Assembly: GCA_011046365.1 (NCBI GenBank)
Contig: DSAS01000149.1
Location: 1-40,533 of the forward strand
Reading direction: 5' to 3'
Source: Fidelibacterota bacterium
GTDB lineage: Bacteria > Fidelibacterota > UBA2242
DNA: 40,533 nt
Shown in pieces: positions 7,454-16,078 of the stretch (its first letter is position 1; each line of letters starts with the position of its first letter). The notes under the pieces are model-generated. The model was not told where the DNA came from. It was given only the letters and a program-made list of their open reading frames with translations, and did no database searches. The position numbers and the translations under genes are program-made.

Positions 7454-8758
7454 ATGCGCATCGGAATACGACGTGAAGATAAAAATGAATACGAAGCCCG
7501 GGTGCCTTTAATACCGGAACATGTTCGCCAGATTTCGGAAAAACACAAGGTGGAAATTTACATCCAACCGTCAGCGATCCGGACATTTTCCGATCATGAG
7601 TACCGGTCAGCCGGCGCGGTGGTAACCGAGAACCTTTCCGCCTGCGATCTGATCCTGGCGGTGAAAGAGATTCCCATCAGTTTTTTCCTTCCCAAGAAAA
7701 AATATCTCTTCTTTTCCCATACCGTTAAAGGGCAGCCTTACAATATGCCGATGCTGAAACGGATGGTTGAGCTGCAGACCACCCTGATTGATTATGAAAA
7801 AATCGTTGATGAAAACCGCAGACGACTGGTCTTTTTCGGGCGCTTCGCCGGACTTGCCGGAATGATTGATTCCTTCTGGGCACTGGGGAAACGCCTGCAG
7901 GACGATGGCACTACGACTCTGCTTGCCGATTTCAAACCGGCACTCGAATACGGCGATCTGGCAACTGTTAAAAAAGCCTACCGGAAACAGGCACAGCTGT
8001 TCGCCCGGGAAGGAATTCCCCAAAATCTAACGCCCCTGATTGTAGGTTTCGCCGGTTATGGCAATGTCTCCAAGGGTGCTCAGGAAATTTTCGATATCCT
8101 GCCCCATATTGAAATTCAGCCCGCAAAATTAACCGACTTTTATCAAAAGGGTGTCTTTTCCAATAAACACCTTTACAAAGTTGTTTTTAAAGAAGAAGAC
8201 CTGGTTGAGCCGCGGGATTCGTCAGGTCGGTTTTTACTACAGGAATACTATCAGCATCCCGAACGGTATCAATCGAAATTTGATAGGTATCTGCCCTATC
8301 TGTCAATGCTGATCAATGCCATTTATTGGGACAGCCGCTATCCCCGGCTCGTCACGAAGCGCTATTTAAGAGATAATTACTCCTGGCTGCCGCTGAAGGT
8401 TATCGGCGACATCACCTGTGACGTCGGCGGTTCCGTCGAATGCAACCTCACCGTAACCGATTCCGGTAATCCCGTCTATGTCTATAATCCCGATACCGGG
8501 CGGATTGATTACGGCATCAGGGGTTATGGTCCGGTCGTACTGGCGGTTGACAATCTGCCCTGTGAACTGCCAAAAGAGTCGTCAACGGTATTCAGCACAG
8601 TACTAAAAAAATTTATCCCGCAACTCCTGACTACCGATTTTTCCCGGGATTTTCAGAATCTGAATTTACCCCCGGAATTGAAGCGGGCAACGATTTTATA
8701 TAATGGTCAGTTCACGCCGGATTATCGTTATATGCATAACTTTATCAAGGATTTATAA
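7454..8758 (+). CDS. Lysine-ketoglutarate reductase (saccharopine-forming; LKR half of AASS)
   Basis: The 434-residue protein matches the LKR half of the animal/plant bifunctional enzyme aminoadipic semialdehyde synthase. It starts with the alanine-dehydrogenase/transhydrogenase-like N domain (GIRREDKNEYEARVPLIPEH, residues 3-22), followed by FSHTVKGQPYNMPML and, near the C-terminus, ITCDVGGSVECNLTVTDSGN. LKR condenses lysine with 2-oxoglutarate and NADPH to give saccharopine. The next gene is the matching dehydrogenase half, so this is a split version of the eukaryotic fusion. It lies 197 nt after dapD and may have its own promoter. Direction (lysine breakdown) is inferred from the family; the reverse reaction cannot be excluded. 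Confidence 0.9.
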   Translation: MRIGIRREDKNEYEARVPLIPEHVRQISEKHKVEIYIQPSAIRTFSDHEYRSAGAVVTENLSACDLILAVKEIPISFFLPKKKYLFFSHTVKGQPYNMPMLKRMVELQTTLIDYEKIVDENRRRLVFFGRFAGLAGMIDSFWALGKRLQDDGTTTLLADFKPALEYGDLATVKKAYRKQAQLFAREGIPQNLTPLIVGFAGYGNVSKGAQEIFDILPHIEIQPAKLTDFYQKGVFSNKHLYKVVFKEEDLVEPRDSSGRFLLQEYYQHPERYQSKFDRYLPYLSMLINAIYWDSRYPRLVTKRYLRDNYSWLPLKVIGDITCDVGGSVECNLTVTDSGNPVYVYNPDTGRIDYGIRGYGPVVLAVDNLPCELPKESSTVFSTVLKKFIPQLLTTDFSRDFQNLNLPPELKRATILYNGQFTPDYRYMHNFIKDL

Positions 8759-8806
8759 AACAGCGATAATCGTAGCAAATTCCATCTTTACTCAGGGAGA
8801 ATAGTA

Positions 8807-10126
8807 ATGAAAAATGTCTTGGTTCTTGGAGCGGGATTGGTATCACGTCCATTGGTTCGATATCTGCTGAACGTACCGGATTTTAAGGTGACCGTCGCCA
8901 GTCGAACCGTTAGCAAAGCCGTCAACTTAATCGCCGATCATCCGCAGGGTGAAGCCGTTGAACTGAATGTCCAAAACGACGCCCAGTTGGAACAGTTAAT
9001 TGAACACTCCGACCTGGCTATCAGCCTGCTGCCCTATACTTACCATGTAAAGGTCGCCGGCTACTGCATCAAACACAACAAGCAGATGGTCACCACCTCC
9101 TACATCAGCGACACCATGAAAGCGCTCGACCGACCGGTCCGGCAGGCTGGCATTCTGATTCTGAATGAAATCGGCGTAGACCCCGGAATTGACCATATGT
9201 CCGCCATGCGCATTATTCATAAAGTGGAAAACAGCGGTGGCAAGATTGTCAGTTTTCGCTCCTATTGTGGTGGTTTGCCGGCACCGGAAGCCAACGATAA
9301 CCCTTTCGGCTATAAATTCAGCTGGAGCCCCCGCGGGGTTTTAATGGCTGGTCGCAACGATGCCAAATATCTGAAAGACGGTAAAATCATCGAAATCGAA
9401 GGTAAAAACCTGTTCCGCCATCACTGGCTGCTGAATATTGAGGGACAACCGCAATTCGAGACCTACCCCAACCGCAATTCCCTGCCCTATATCGAGACCT
9501 ACGGCTTAAAGGATGTCCGCACCATGTTTCGCGGCACAATCCGGAATGTGGGCTGGTGCGAAACCATGCTCTGCATTGCCCGCCTGGGCGTTCTCGACGA
9601 GACCGAGCGTGACGACCTGAAAGGTATGAGTTATGACGACCTGACCCGCCGCTTAGTGAATGCCCCGGCTGGCATGAGCACCCGGAAAGCTACTCAGGCA
9701 TTCCTGGGCGACGACGCCAGCGCAGAAGTCCTCGATCGTTTGGAATGGCTGGGACTCTTCAGCAATGACCCTCTACCGGATGAGCCCACCTATCTCGATA
9801 TCATGACCCATCGCTTTTTGGAAAAAATGCCCTACAAAACGGGCGAACGGGATATGATTGTACTCTATCACGACTTCCTGGCGGAATGGCCGGATCGGCA
9901 GAGACGCATTACCTCTACGCTGGTGGATTTCGGCATTCCCAACGGCGATTCCTCAATGGCTCGTACCGTCAGCCTACCGGCTGCCATCGCCACCCGCCTG
10001 ATCCTTCAGGGAAAAATCAGACTGAGCGGCGTGCATGCGCCGGTTTTGCCCGAGATATATAATCCGGTCCTGGATGAGTTGGAGACCATGAATATCGCCT
10101 GTAAAGAGCAGGAATACCCGGTCTAA
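8807..10126 (+). CDS. Saccharopine dehydrogenase (glutamate-forming; SDH half of AASS)
   Basis: The 439-residue protein has an N-terminal Rossmann fold (VLVLGAGLVSRPLVRYL, 4-20) and sequences typical of the SDH half of aminoadipic semialdehyde synthase: TSYISDTMK, LNEIGVDPGIDHMSAM and YCGGLPAPEANDNPFGYKFS. It oxidises saccharopine to glutamate and aminoadipate semialdehyde with NAD. An AGGGAG ribosome site precedes the ATG, 48 nt after the LKR gene, so the two are surely cotranscribed. The aldehyde dehydrogenase needed for the next catabolic step is not in view. The gene converges with putP, with only 6 nt between the two ends. Confidence 0.93.
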   Translation: MKNVLVLGAGLVSRPLVRYLLNVPDFKVTVASRTVSKAVNLIADHPQGEAVELNVQNDAQLEQLIEHSDLAISLLPYTYHVKVAGYCIKHNKQMVTTSYISDTMKALDRPVRQAGILILNEIGVDPGIDHMSAMRIIHKVENSGGKIVSFRSYCGGLPAPEANDNPFGYKFSWSPRGVLMAGRNDAKYLKDGKIIEIEGKNLFRHHWLLNIEGQPQFETYPNRNSLPYIETYGLKDVRTMFRGTIRNVGWCETMLCIARLGVLDETERDDLKGMSYDDLTRRLVNAPAGMSTRKATQAFLGDDASAEVLDRLEWLGLFSNDPLPDEPTYLDIMTHRFLEKMPYKTGERDMIVLYHDFLAEWPDRQRRITSTLVDFGIPNGDSSMARTVSLPAAIATRLILQGKIRLSGVHAPVLPEIYNPVLDELETMNIACKEQEYPV

Positions 10127-10132
10127 TATCGG

Positions 10133-11548
10133 TCATTCCGAACGAGCGCTTTGCGTCATCAGGCTGACAATAATAATCGCCAGGAAAGCCAGCACATAGC
10201 TGCTTAACCTCTCCGAAATAAGTTCATTAACGGATGCAATATTTTTCCAGATAATCGTCACTATCGAGCCGGTCAGCAAACCGGCAATCGCACCCTCCCG
10301 GGTGACTTTTTTCCAGTAAATAATGCAAAGCAGCAACGGACCAAAACTGGCACCCAGTCCCGACCAGGCATAGGAGACTAACCTAAAGACCAAATCCGTA
10401 GAATAATAAGCCAGTATGAAGGCGAATATTCCGACCAGAACCGTCACAATCCGGCTAACTGATACAAGTTGTTGGGATGGCAGGTCCCTTTTTCCGGCTT
10501 TGTGAATCAGGTCCTCGGAAATCGCTGACGCTGTCACGAGCAGTTGCGAATCGGCGGTGGACATCATCGCCGCCATCGCTCCGGAAATTAATATCCCGGC
10601 AATCCAGCCCGGTAACAAATCGGACGCCATGAAGGGCATCAGAAATTCAGGGTCACCAAATCTGTCGGCACCATACCGCGCCAGTCCGATAATTCCCATG
10701 AAGAACGCCCCGAAAAAAGCCGGGATCGCCCAGCTGAAGGCAACGACCCTGCCCCGCCTGATTTCGACAGAACTCTTGATCGCAATAAATCGCGCCAACA
10801 GATGCGGCTGACCGGTGTAACCGAATCCCCAGCTCAACCCGCTAAGAACAGCCAGTAACGCCCAGACTCCCGTTTTGCCGCCGGTTAATGACATAATCTG
10901 CGGACTAATTTGCCCCGCCACACCGCTTTGCAGCAACTCCACCAGCCCGACTACCGGCAGAATTATCAACGTGGAAAACATGATCAGCGCCTGGACCATA
11001 TCGGTCCAGACCACCGCCCGAAAACCTCCCAATATTGTATACAGAAGGATAATGCCGGCACCAATCAGCATACCCGATAGCTGTGGAATGCCAAACGTGA
11101 CATTCAACACTTTTCCGGCGGCATTGAATTGCGCCGCCACATAAAAAGTAAAGAAAAAGGTAATAATGAGTGACGCGATAATTCGCAGGGTTTTGGTTTC
11201 ATCATTAAAATAGGCGGCGATCAGGTCCGGCAATGTCATCGCATCATATTTTCCCGCCAGTTCCCGGAGAGGTACGGCAATAAAAAGCCACGAAAATATG
11301 ATCCCGAGTACACAGCCTGCCGCCGCCCAAATTTCCAAAAAACCCACCGCCAGAGCAGCGCCAGGCAAACCGATCAGCAACCAGGCGGATTCACCACTGG
11401 CTCGCTCGGACAGCGCAATTGCCCAGGCGCCTAACTTCCGATCGGCAATCAGGAAATCCGACTGGGTTTTATTCTTGCCGACACTTTTCAGACCGATAGC
11501 CAGTACGACTACCAAATACAGAATCAGTCCGATCAATATTGAATTCAT
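10133..11548 (-). CDS. Sodium/solute symporter, PutP (proline permease) branch of the SSS family
   Basis: The 471-residue membrane protein has about 13 hydrophobic segments. PutP-type sequences are visible: SGESAWLLIGLPGAAL near residue 51, GGFRAVVWTDMVQ, and GYTGQPHLLARFIAI. Members import proline or related substrates with sodium across the inner membrane; the substrate here is not proven. The ATG has a strong GGGGG ribosome site upstream. It is transcribed towards saccharopine dehydrogenase and diverges from the B12 riboswitch promoter. Being next to a lysine-to-glutamate route suggests amino-acid scavenging, which is inference. Confidence 0.9.
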   Translation of the reverse strand: MNSILIGLILYLVVVLAIGLKSVGKNKTQSDFLIADRKLGAWAIALSERASGESAWLLIGLPGAALAVGFLEIWAAAGCVLGIIFSWLFIAVPLRELAGKYDAMTLPDLIAAYFNDETKTLRIIASLIITFFFTFYVAAQFNAAGKVLNVTFGIPQLSGMLIGAGIILLYTILGGFRAVVWTDMVQALIMFSTLIILPVVGLVELLQSGVAGQISPQIMSLTGGKTGVWALLAVLSGLSWGFGYTGQPHLLARFIAIKSSVEIRRGRVVAFSWAIPAFFGAFFMGIIGLARYGADRFGDPEFLMPFMASDLLPGWIAGILISGAMAAMMSTADSQLLVTASAISEDLIHKAGKRDLPSQQLVSVSRIVTVLVGIFAFILAYYSTDLVFRLVSYAWSGLGASFGPLLLCIIYWKKVTREGAIAGLLTGSIVTIIWKNIASVNELISERLSSYVLAFLAIIIVSLMTQSARSE

Positions 11549-11621
11549 AATCCCCCTTCACTTTTCCGCTTAATTACCGCATTCAGAATTTATTAAAAAC
11601 CTCCGCAATGGCAAATAAGCA

Positions 11622-11650
11622 TTGCATTAATTTTCAAACCATCGTATATT
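11622..11650 (+). promoter_or_regulatory. Sigma70-type promoter for the B12 uptake operon
   Basis: TTGCAT (11622-11627) and TATATT (11645-11650) are separated by exactly 17 nt, 20 nt upstream of the first paired base of the cobalamin riboswitch. This would put the transcription start at about 11657, just before the aptamer. Confidence 0.65.
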
Positions 11651-11669
11651 CAATCCGTTATTTTAGATA

Positions 11670-11845
11670 TGGATTATGACAGGGAAGCTCGTGTAAATCG
11701 AGCACAGCCCCGCTACTGTAACCGAGGACGCGCCTACGTATACCACGGCAATTGCTGGAAGGTGTAGACCCGCGGACGATCCGGGAGTCAGGATACCTGT
11801 ATAGTCCATTCTAATCCGCTTGCGCGGGCAAATCAGGGATTAGAA
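11670..11845 (+). promoter_or_regulatory. Cobalamin riboswitch with translational expression platform
   Basis: The conserved core of the B12 riboswitch is present in order: AGGGAA (11681), the B12 box CAGCCCCGCTACTGTAACCG (11704-11723), CCACGG (11743), GGAAGG (11757-11762) and AGTCAGGATACCTGT (11786-11800), with closing P1 strands at about 11670-11684 and 11795-11808. The expression platform is a perfect 9-bp stem, TTCTAATCC (11809-11817) with GGATTAGAA (11837-11845). It ends 2 nt before the receptor ATG and covers part of its AGGG ribosome site. TAATCC could alternatively pair with GGATTA at 11671-11676. This fits translation shut-off of B12 uptake when cobalamin is plentiful. Confidence 0.93.
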
Positions 11846-11847
11846 CC

Positions 11848-13944
11848 ATGACCTTTTTACCCCTTCACTCCCCACATTTCCCAAATATAAAAATCATTAT
11901 CATCGGGTTCATTCTGTCCGCTTTCCGGTTGACAGCCAGTCCGCCGACCGTCGGACAGGTTATTGCTCCTGACGATACTCCTATTCCTTACGTGACCATG
12001 TATAACAAATCCAGCGACACCTGGCTGGTTAGCGATGAAAATGGGAAAATATTTTTTACCAACCGACATGCCGCCGGTGACACCCTCGAATTCCGGCGGA
12101 TCGGTTTTCAGAATATCACAGTGATAATGCCCGACAGTGTCGGCATTTTTCAAATCAAGCTCTCCTACTCTCCGGTGGCAATCGGCGCCGTAGAAATCGC
12201 CGGTCGAGTACAGCCGCAAAACCCGGGCGGTTCCTTCACCCGGATTGCCGTCACCGGAGAACTGGGAATTATCGAATCCGGGCAGGTTTTATCCTCTATC
12301 CCCGGTACCTATATCCGTTCCTACGGCGGTCCGGCGGGAATCACTACGCTCAGCCTGGACGGTGCCCCATCCTCGCATACCAATATTTTCTTTTCCGGTT
12401 TTGATTTGACCAGCGCTCAGAACGGACAGGTAGATATCTCCCAGTTTCCCTCATCTTTAATCGGGGCGATTGAATATTCACCCAACCTGACCGAATCCAG
12501 CCCCGAAATCGGTAACGCCGAAGGCAGTATCCAGATTCAACCACCGGAGTCTGAAACGGGATTCAGTACCAGTATCGGGTCTTTTGGTCACTGCTCCCTT
12601 ACCGGCAGAATCGCACGCCAGACGAAACGAAGTCGAATCTATTTCTCCCTGGGAAAACGCCACGATGACGCCGATTACCGGGCAATCAATCCGATCAGCG
12701 GTACCTCCCTAACACGTGATAACAACACATTCGAGCAAAAGTATCTCACCGCCACCCTGACCACGGTTATGTCTACCAACCTGTTTTGGAAAACCATGCT
12801 CATGAGCTCGCACCAGCAGCGCGGAGTCGCCGGATTGATCTGGTCGCCGACGCCCAACGCTACGCGGAGTGACAAAACCTCGATGATCGGTTCAAAACTG
12901 GGTTGGGTCAACCGGTTCGGGCACGGCTATTTTCAATTACTGATGAAACAATCAACGGAGCGCTACGTCAATCCTCAGAATAATATCAACGCCAATCATG
13001 CACTGTCCACTTATCACCTACTCATCAAACAGACCGGAACAATGGGACAGCTCATTCGGTGGTACCTCTATTCAGACGTCAAATACGATTACCTCCGCAG
13101 CACGAATACAGATATACATGATCGCTTGAGCAAAAAGACCATGGCGGCTGTGACGTGCTTACCCTTTGCGAAAATTTCCTTCAGTCCGACAATCATGCAT
13201 AACTTCTCGCCCAATCTCTTTTCCACAATTGATCACGATCTGCAAATACGCTGGCGTTTCGCGGACAACAAGGGGCTCCTCTATGCAAATACAGGAAAAT
13301 TTTACCGCTATCCGACTTTCAACGATCTTTACTGGAAACCGGGGGGCAATCCTGACTTGCAACCCGAACATACCGCAAAAATCGCCGGCGGTTTTGAATT
13401 GAACGAGTTTGCCGGCTTTTCGCTCAAAACCAATATTTATTACAAAGAGAGTAAAAATCTCATTCTGTGGACGCCGATTCAATCCTACTGGCAACCGAAA
13501 AATATCGAAAAGGCTGTCCGGAAAGGGTATAAAATTGGGCTTCAGTGGCAAAGCCGGGGCATCCCTGTTTCGATCAACGCCCTGTACAATCATGTCGTCT
13601 CCCGCAATCTGACGCCGGGTGATTATTATCAAAAACCGCTGCGCTATGCACCCAGGGAAACGAGTTCTCTGACTTTCGACTGGCGCCCGGATAAATTTTA
13701 TATCGCTCTGCAAATGCAGCACGTCAGCCGCCGTATCGCCATGTTCAGCTGGCCGGAAGACCAGACTCTCAAACCCTACACTGTCTACTCTCTCAATCTG
13801 TCGTACAGCCTGGAAAACCGGCTGGGCACCTTCATCATCGTCGGTGCGATTAATAACCTCGGCGATAGTGCTTATGAAACTCTGCTCGGTTACCCCGAAC
13901 CACCGCGCTCATTTCGTCTCACCTTGAATTATAAAATCAATTAA
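11848..13944 (+). CDS. TonB-dependent outer-membrane receptor, probable cobalamin transporter (BtuB-like)
   Basis: The 698-residue protein has an N-terminal signal (hydrophobic IKIIIIGFILSAFRLTAS, about 15-32). A carboxypeptidase-regulatory-like domain follows (about 34-115, GQVIAPDDTPIPYVTMYNK), then a TonB plug (about 130-210, SIPGTYIRSYGGPAGITTLS) and a C-terminal beta barrel ending NYKIN. Such receptors import bulky ligands across the outer membrane using TonB energy. The substrate is inferred from the cobalamin riboswitch directly upstream and the BtuG-like protein downstream. The extra N-terminal domain is the Bacteroidota-style arrangement rather than that of E. coli BtuB. No B12 ABC transporter genes are in the window. 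Confidence 0.9.
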   Translation: MTFLPLHSPHFPNIKIIIIGFILSAFRLTASPPTVGQVIAPDDTPIPYVTMYNKSSDTWLVSDENGKIFFTNRHAAGDTLEFRRIGFQNITVIMPDSVGIFQIKLSYSPVAIGAVEIAGRVQPQNPGGSFTRIAVTGELGIIESGQVLSSIPGTYIRSYGGPAGITTLSLDGAPSSHTNIFFSGFDLTSAQNGQVDISQFPSSLIGAIEYSPNLTESSPEIGNAEGSIQIQPPESETGFSTSIGSFGHCSLTGRIARQTKRSRIYFSLGKRHDDADYRAINPISGTSLTRDNNTFEQKYLTATLTTVMSTNLFWKTMLMSSHQQRGVAGLIWSPTPNATRSDKTSMIGSKLGWVNRFGHGYFQLLMKQSTERYVNPQNNINANHALSTYHLLIKQTGTMGQLIRWYLYSDVKYDYLRSTNTDIHDRLSKKTMAAVTCLPFAKISFSPTIMHNFSPNLFSTIDHDLQIRWRFADNKGLLYANTGKFYRYPTFNDLYWKPGGNPDLQPEHTAKIAGGFELNEFAGFSLKTNIYYKESKNLILWTPIQSYWQPKNIEKAVRKGYKIGLQWQSRGIPVSINALYNHVVSRNLTPGDYYQKPLRYAPRETSSLTFDWRPDKFYIALQMQHVSRRIAMFSWPEDQTLKPYTVYSLNLSYSLENRLGTFIIVGAINNLGDSAYETLLGYPEPPRSFRLTLNYKIN

Positions 13945-13965
13945 CTTCTATGAAAGGATTTATTA

Positions 13966-15276
13966 ATGAAACGCATCGCTGTGATCGTCGCAATTTTTAG
14001 CTCAATTACGTCTGCACAATTTACCACTTACGTCCTTTGTGAGGGTAATTACGGCAGCCTGAACGCTTCGCTCTGGTCACTCAATCCGCACCTGACGGAA
14101 ATCAATGGACCTATCTATTGGAATCAATCTACCAATCCGCTGGGCGATACCGGTCAAAATCTAAAAATCCATCATGACCGCCTATTTATCATCATGAACA
14201 ACTCAAATACCATTGAAATCGCCGACATCAGCTCCGGTTTCGAATACCTCATAACTATTGATTTACCCCTCGCCGGTCCCCGTGATATTGAAATCGTTGA
14301 CAATATCGCTTTTGTCTCCTGCTGGTATCTCGGCGGAATCATTGCCATTAATCTGGACAGCTATACTATTATTGATACACTGAATTTGGGCGCGCTGCCC
14401 GAAGATTTACTCTATTATAATGACAAATTGTACGCCACGATCACTATGAACGCCGACTGGTCATCATCGAATAGGGTGATTGAATTTCAGATTGCTGATT
14501 CTGGTTTGGTGCCCGTTGATACCTTTATTGTCGTTGCCGGTCCTGAAGAGTTGATCGGTCACCGGAATTTTCTCTATGTGTCCAGCACCTACTATGACAG
14601 CGACTGGAACACCCACGCCGGGAATTCCCGAATTGACTTAAGCACCGGTACGGTCGCAACCAAAGATTTCGGTATCACCTTTTCTTTCGGCAGAGATATT
14701 ACGGTTCTGAATGACAAGGTTTATCGGACTTACCGGAACGGAATCTGCGCGCTAACCGACTCGCTGACGATGAATCCGGCTGACCAAATCGGGGATTTTG
14801 CGTCTATTTATTCAATGGCTTCTCATGACAATCTGATTTACCTGGGACTCAGTAACTATGTTGCACCTGACACCGTCATCGTAATTGACACCAGCGGTAC
14901 CCAAATCGCCGCATTTCCGGTTGGTGCCATCCCCGGCTCCTTTGCATTTTACGAACCCGGTTCAGCAATTACAAAAACAGATAACATTCCTCTTCCGGCA
15001 GGTTTTCAACTATCCCAGAACTATCCGAATCCCTTCAATGGAGTCACGGTTATCCCTTTTCAGATTAATCAACTAGGGCACTATACTCTGAAAGTCTATA
15101 ATATCATCGGGCAGCAAGTAGCGGTTTTGCACGATTCAGAAACAGTGACCGGAAATTACCGGACGCTCTGGAACGGAAGAAATCACCACGGTTCAGTGGT
15201 CGCCAATGGTTTGTATCACGCCATTCTCGAATCAGATCGGCACCGCCAGATGATTAAAATTCTTTTTATCAAGTAA
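13966..15276 (+). CDS. BtuG-like beta-propeller protein with C-terminal T9SS sorting domain
   Basis: The 436-residue protein has a signal peptide (about 1-17, cleavage near TSAQ). Propeller-like repeats of the YncE/DUF5074 type follow, beginning with VLCEGNYGSLNASLWSLN (about 23-40), which is typical of that family. A C-terminal T9SS domain runs from about 345 to 436 (FQLSQNYPNPFNGVTV ... YNIIGQQVAVL ... NGLYHAIL ... QMIKILFIK). In Bacteroides, BtuG is a surface lipoprotein of this fold that binds B12 very tightly and sits on BtuB. Here the gene follows the BtuB-like receptor by 21 nt under the same riboswitch. It has no lipobox cysteine and would reach the surface by T9SS instead. B12 binding is inferred. 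Confidence 0.8.
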   Translation: MKRIAVIVAIFSSITSAQFTTYVLCEGNYGSLNASLWSLNPHLTEINGPIYWNQSTNPLGDTGQNLKIHHDRLFIIMNNSNTIEIADISSGFEYLITIDLPLAGPRDIEIVDNIAFVSCWYLGGIIAINLDSYTIIDTLNLGALPEDLLYYNDKLYATITMNADWSSSNRVIEFQIADSGLVPVDTFIVVAGPEELIGHRNFLYVSSTYYDSDWNTHAGNSRIDLSTGTVATKDFGITFSFGRDITVLNDKVYRTYRNGICALTDSLTMNPADQIGDFASIYSMASHDNLIYLGLSNYVAPDTVIVIDTSGTQIAAFPVGAIPGSFAFYEPGSAITKTDNIPLPAGFQLSQNYPNPFNGVTVIPFQINQLGHYTLKVYNIIGQQVAVLHDSETVTGNYRTLWNGRNHHGSVVANGLYHAILESDRHRQMIKILFIK

Positions 15277-15450
15277 AAAGCGCAGACAAATATTGCTTCC
15301 ACATAGCAGGTTGATATTAGCAACGTCAGCCTTTTCGGTTCAAGATTCAATTTCATAAAAGCCAATTTATGATTAACTTATTGTGATTTTTTATTCTTTG
15401 GGAACACCGCAAATGATCAGACTTCGGAAACCGAACGGAGATTACCAATC

Positions 15451-16077
15451 ATGATTATCGAATCCATCGTAACCGGTCCGTTTCAGGAAAATACCTGGAT
15501 CCTCGGCGATTCAAACACCCACCATGCGCTGATCATTGATCCCGGTGACAATGCCTTGACAATTGTAAAAAAACTGGAGGCGCTGCACCTGATTCCTGTT
15601 TTTATTATCAATACTCATGCCCATCCTGATCATATCGGCGCCGCAGCGGAATTGCAGCGTCGCTTCGATCTGCCATTTGCAATTCATACCGCTGATGTGA
15701 TAACCTATAACTCTGCCATCCCCACCGCTCAGTTTCTGGGAGTAATGAATCTGGAACTACCGCAAATCACCAATTATCTGCATGACGGTCAGGTTCTGGA
15801 AATCAACAGCCACCATGTCCAGGTCCTGCATACACCCGGACACACTCCCGGAAGTGTCAGTTTTCTAACCGGGAAGCACCTTTTCTCCGGCGATACACTG
15901 TTCAAAGAATCCGTCGGCAGAACCGACCTGCCGAACGGTTCGTATAAATCCCTGCAAAAGAGCCTGGTACGCCTGAAACAGCTGCCCGCAGATATCCAGG
16001 TTCACCCCGGACATGGCGAATCAACGACTATCGCCGCCGAAATTCAAAACAATCCCTTTTTAAAAGACCTCTCCTGA
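15451..16077 (+). CDS. MBL-fold metallo-hydrolase (glyoxalase II-like)
   Basis: The 208-residue protein shows the metallo-beta-lactamase zinc motifs: THAHPDHIGAA (55-65), GHTPGSVSF, SGDTLFKESVGRTD and HPGHGE. This small group (YcbL/glyoxalase II-like) hydrolyses thioesters such as S-lactoylglutathione or related thiol adducts; the true substrate is unknown. It is the first gene of a long plus-strand run and is followed by tilS with only 1 nt between stop and start. A 174-nt gap precedes it in which a weak promoter could lie. Confidence 0.88.
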   Translation: MIIESIVTGPFQENTWILGDSNTHHALIIDPGDNALTIVKKLEALHLIPVFIINTHAHPDHIGAAAELQRRFDLPFAIHTADVITYNSAIPTAQFLGVMNLELPQITNYLHDGQVLEINSHHVQVLHTPGHTPGSVSFLTGKHLFSGDTLFKESVGRTDLPNGSYKSLQKSLVRLKQLPADIQVHPGHGESTTIAAEIQNNPFLKDLS

Positions 16078-16078
16078 T

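Noticed and set aside
13159-13722. 187-residue minus-strand frame inside the TonB receptor
   Set aside because: Antisense to conserved beta-barrel coding sequence and without recognisable motifs.
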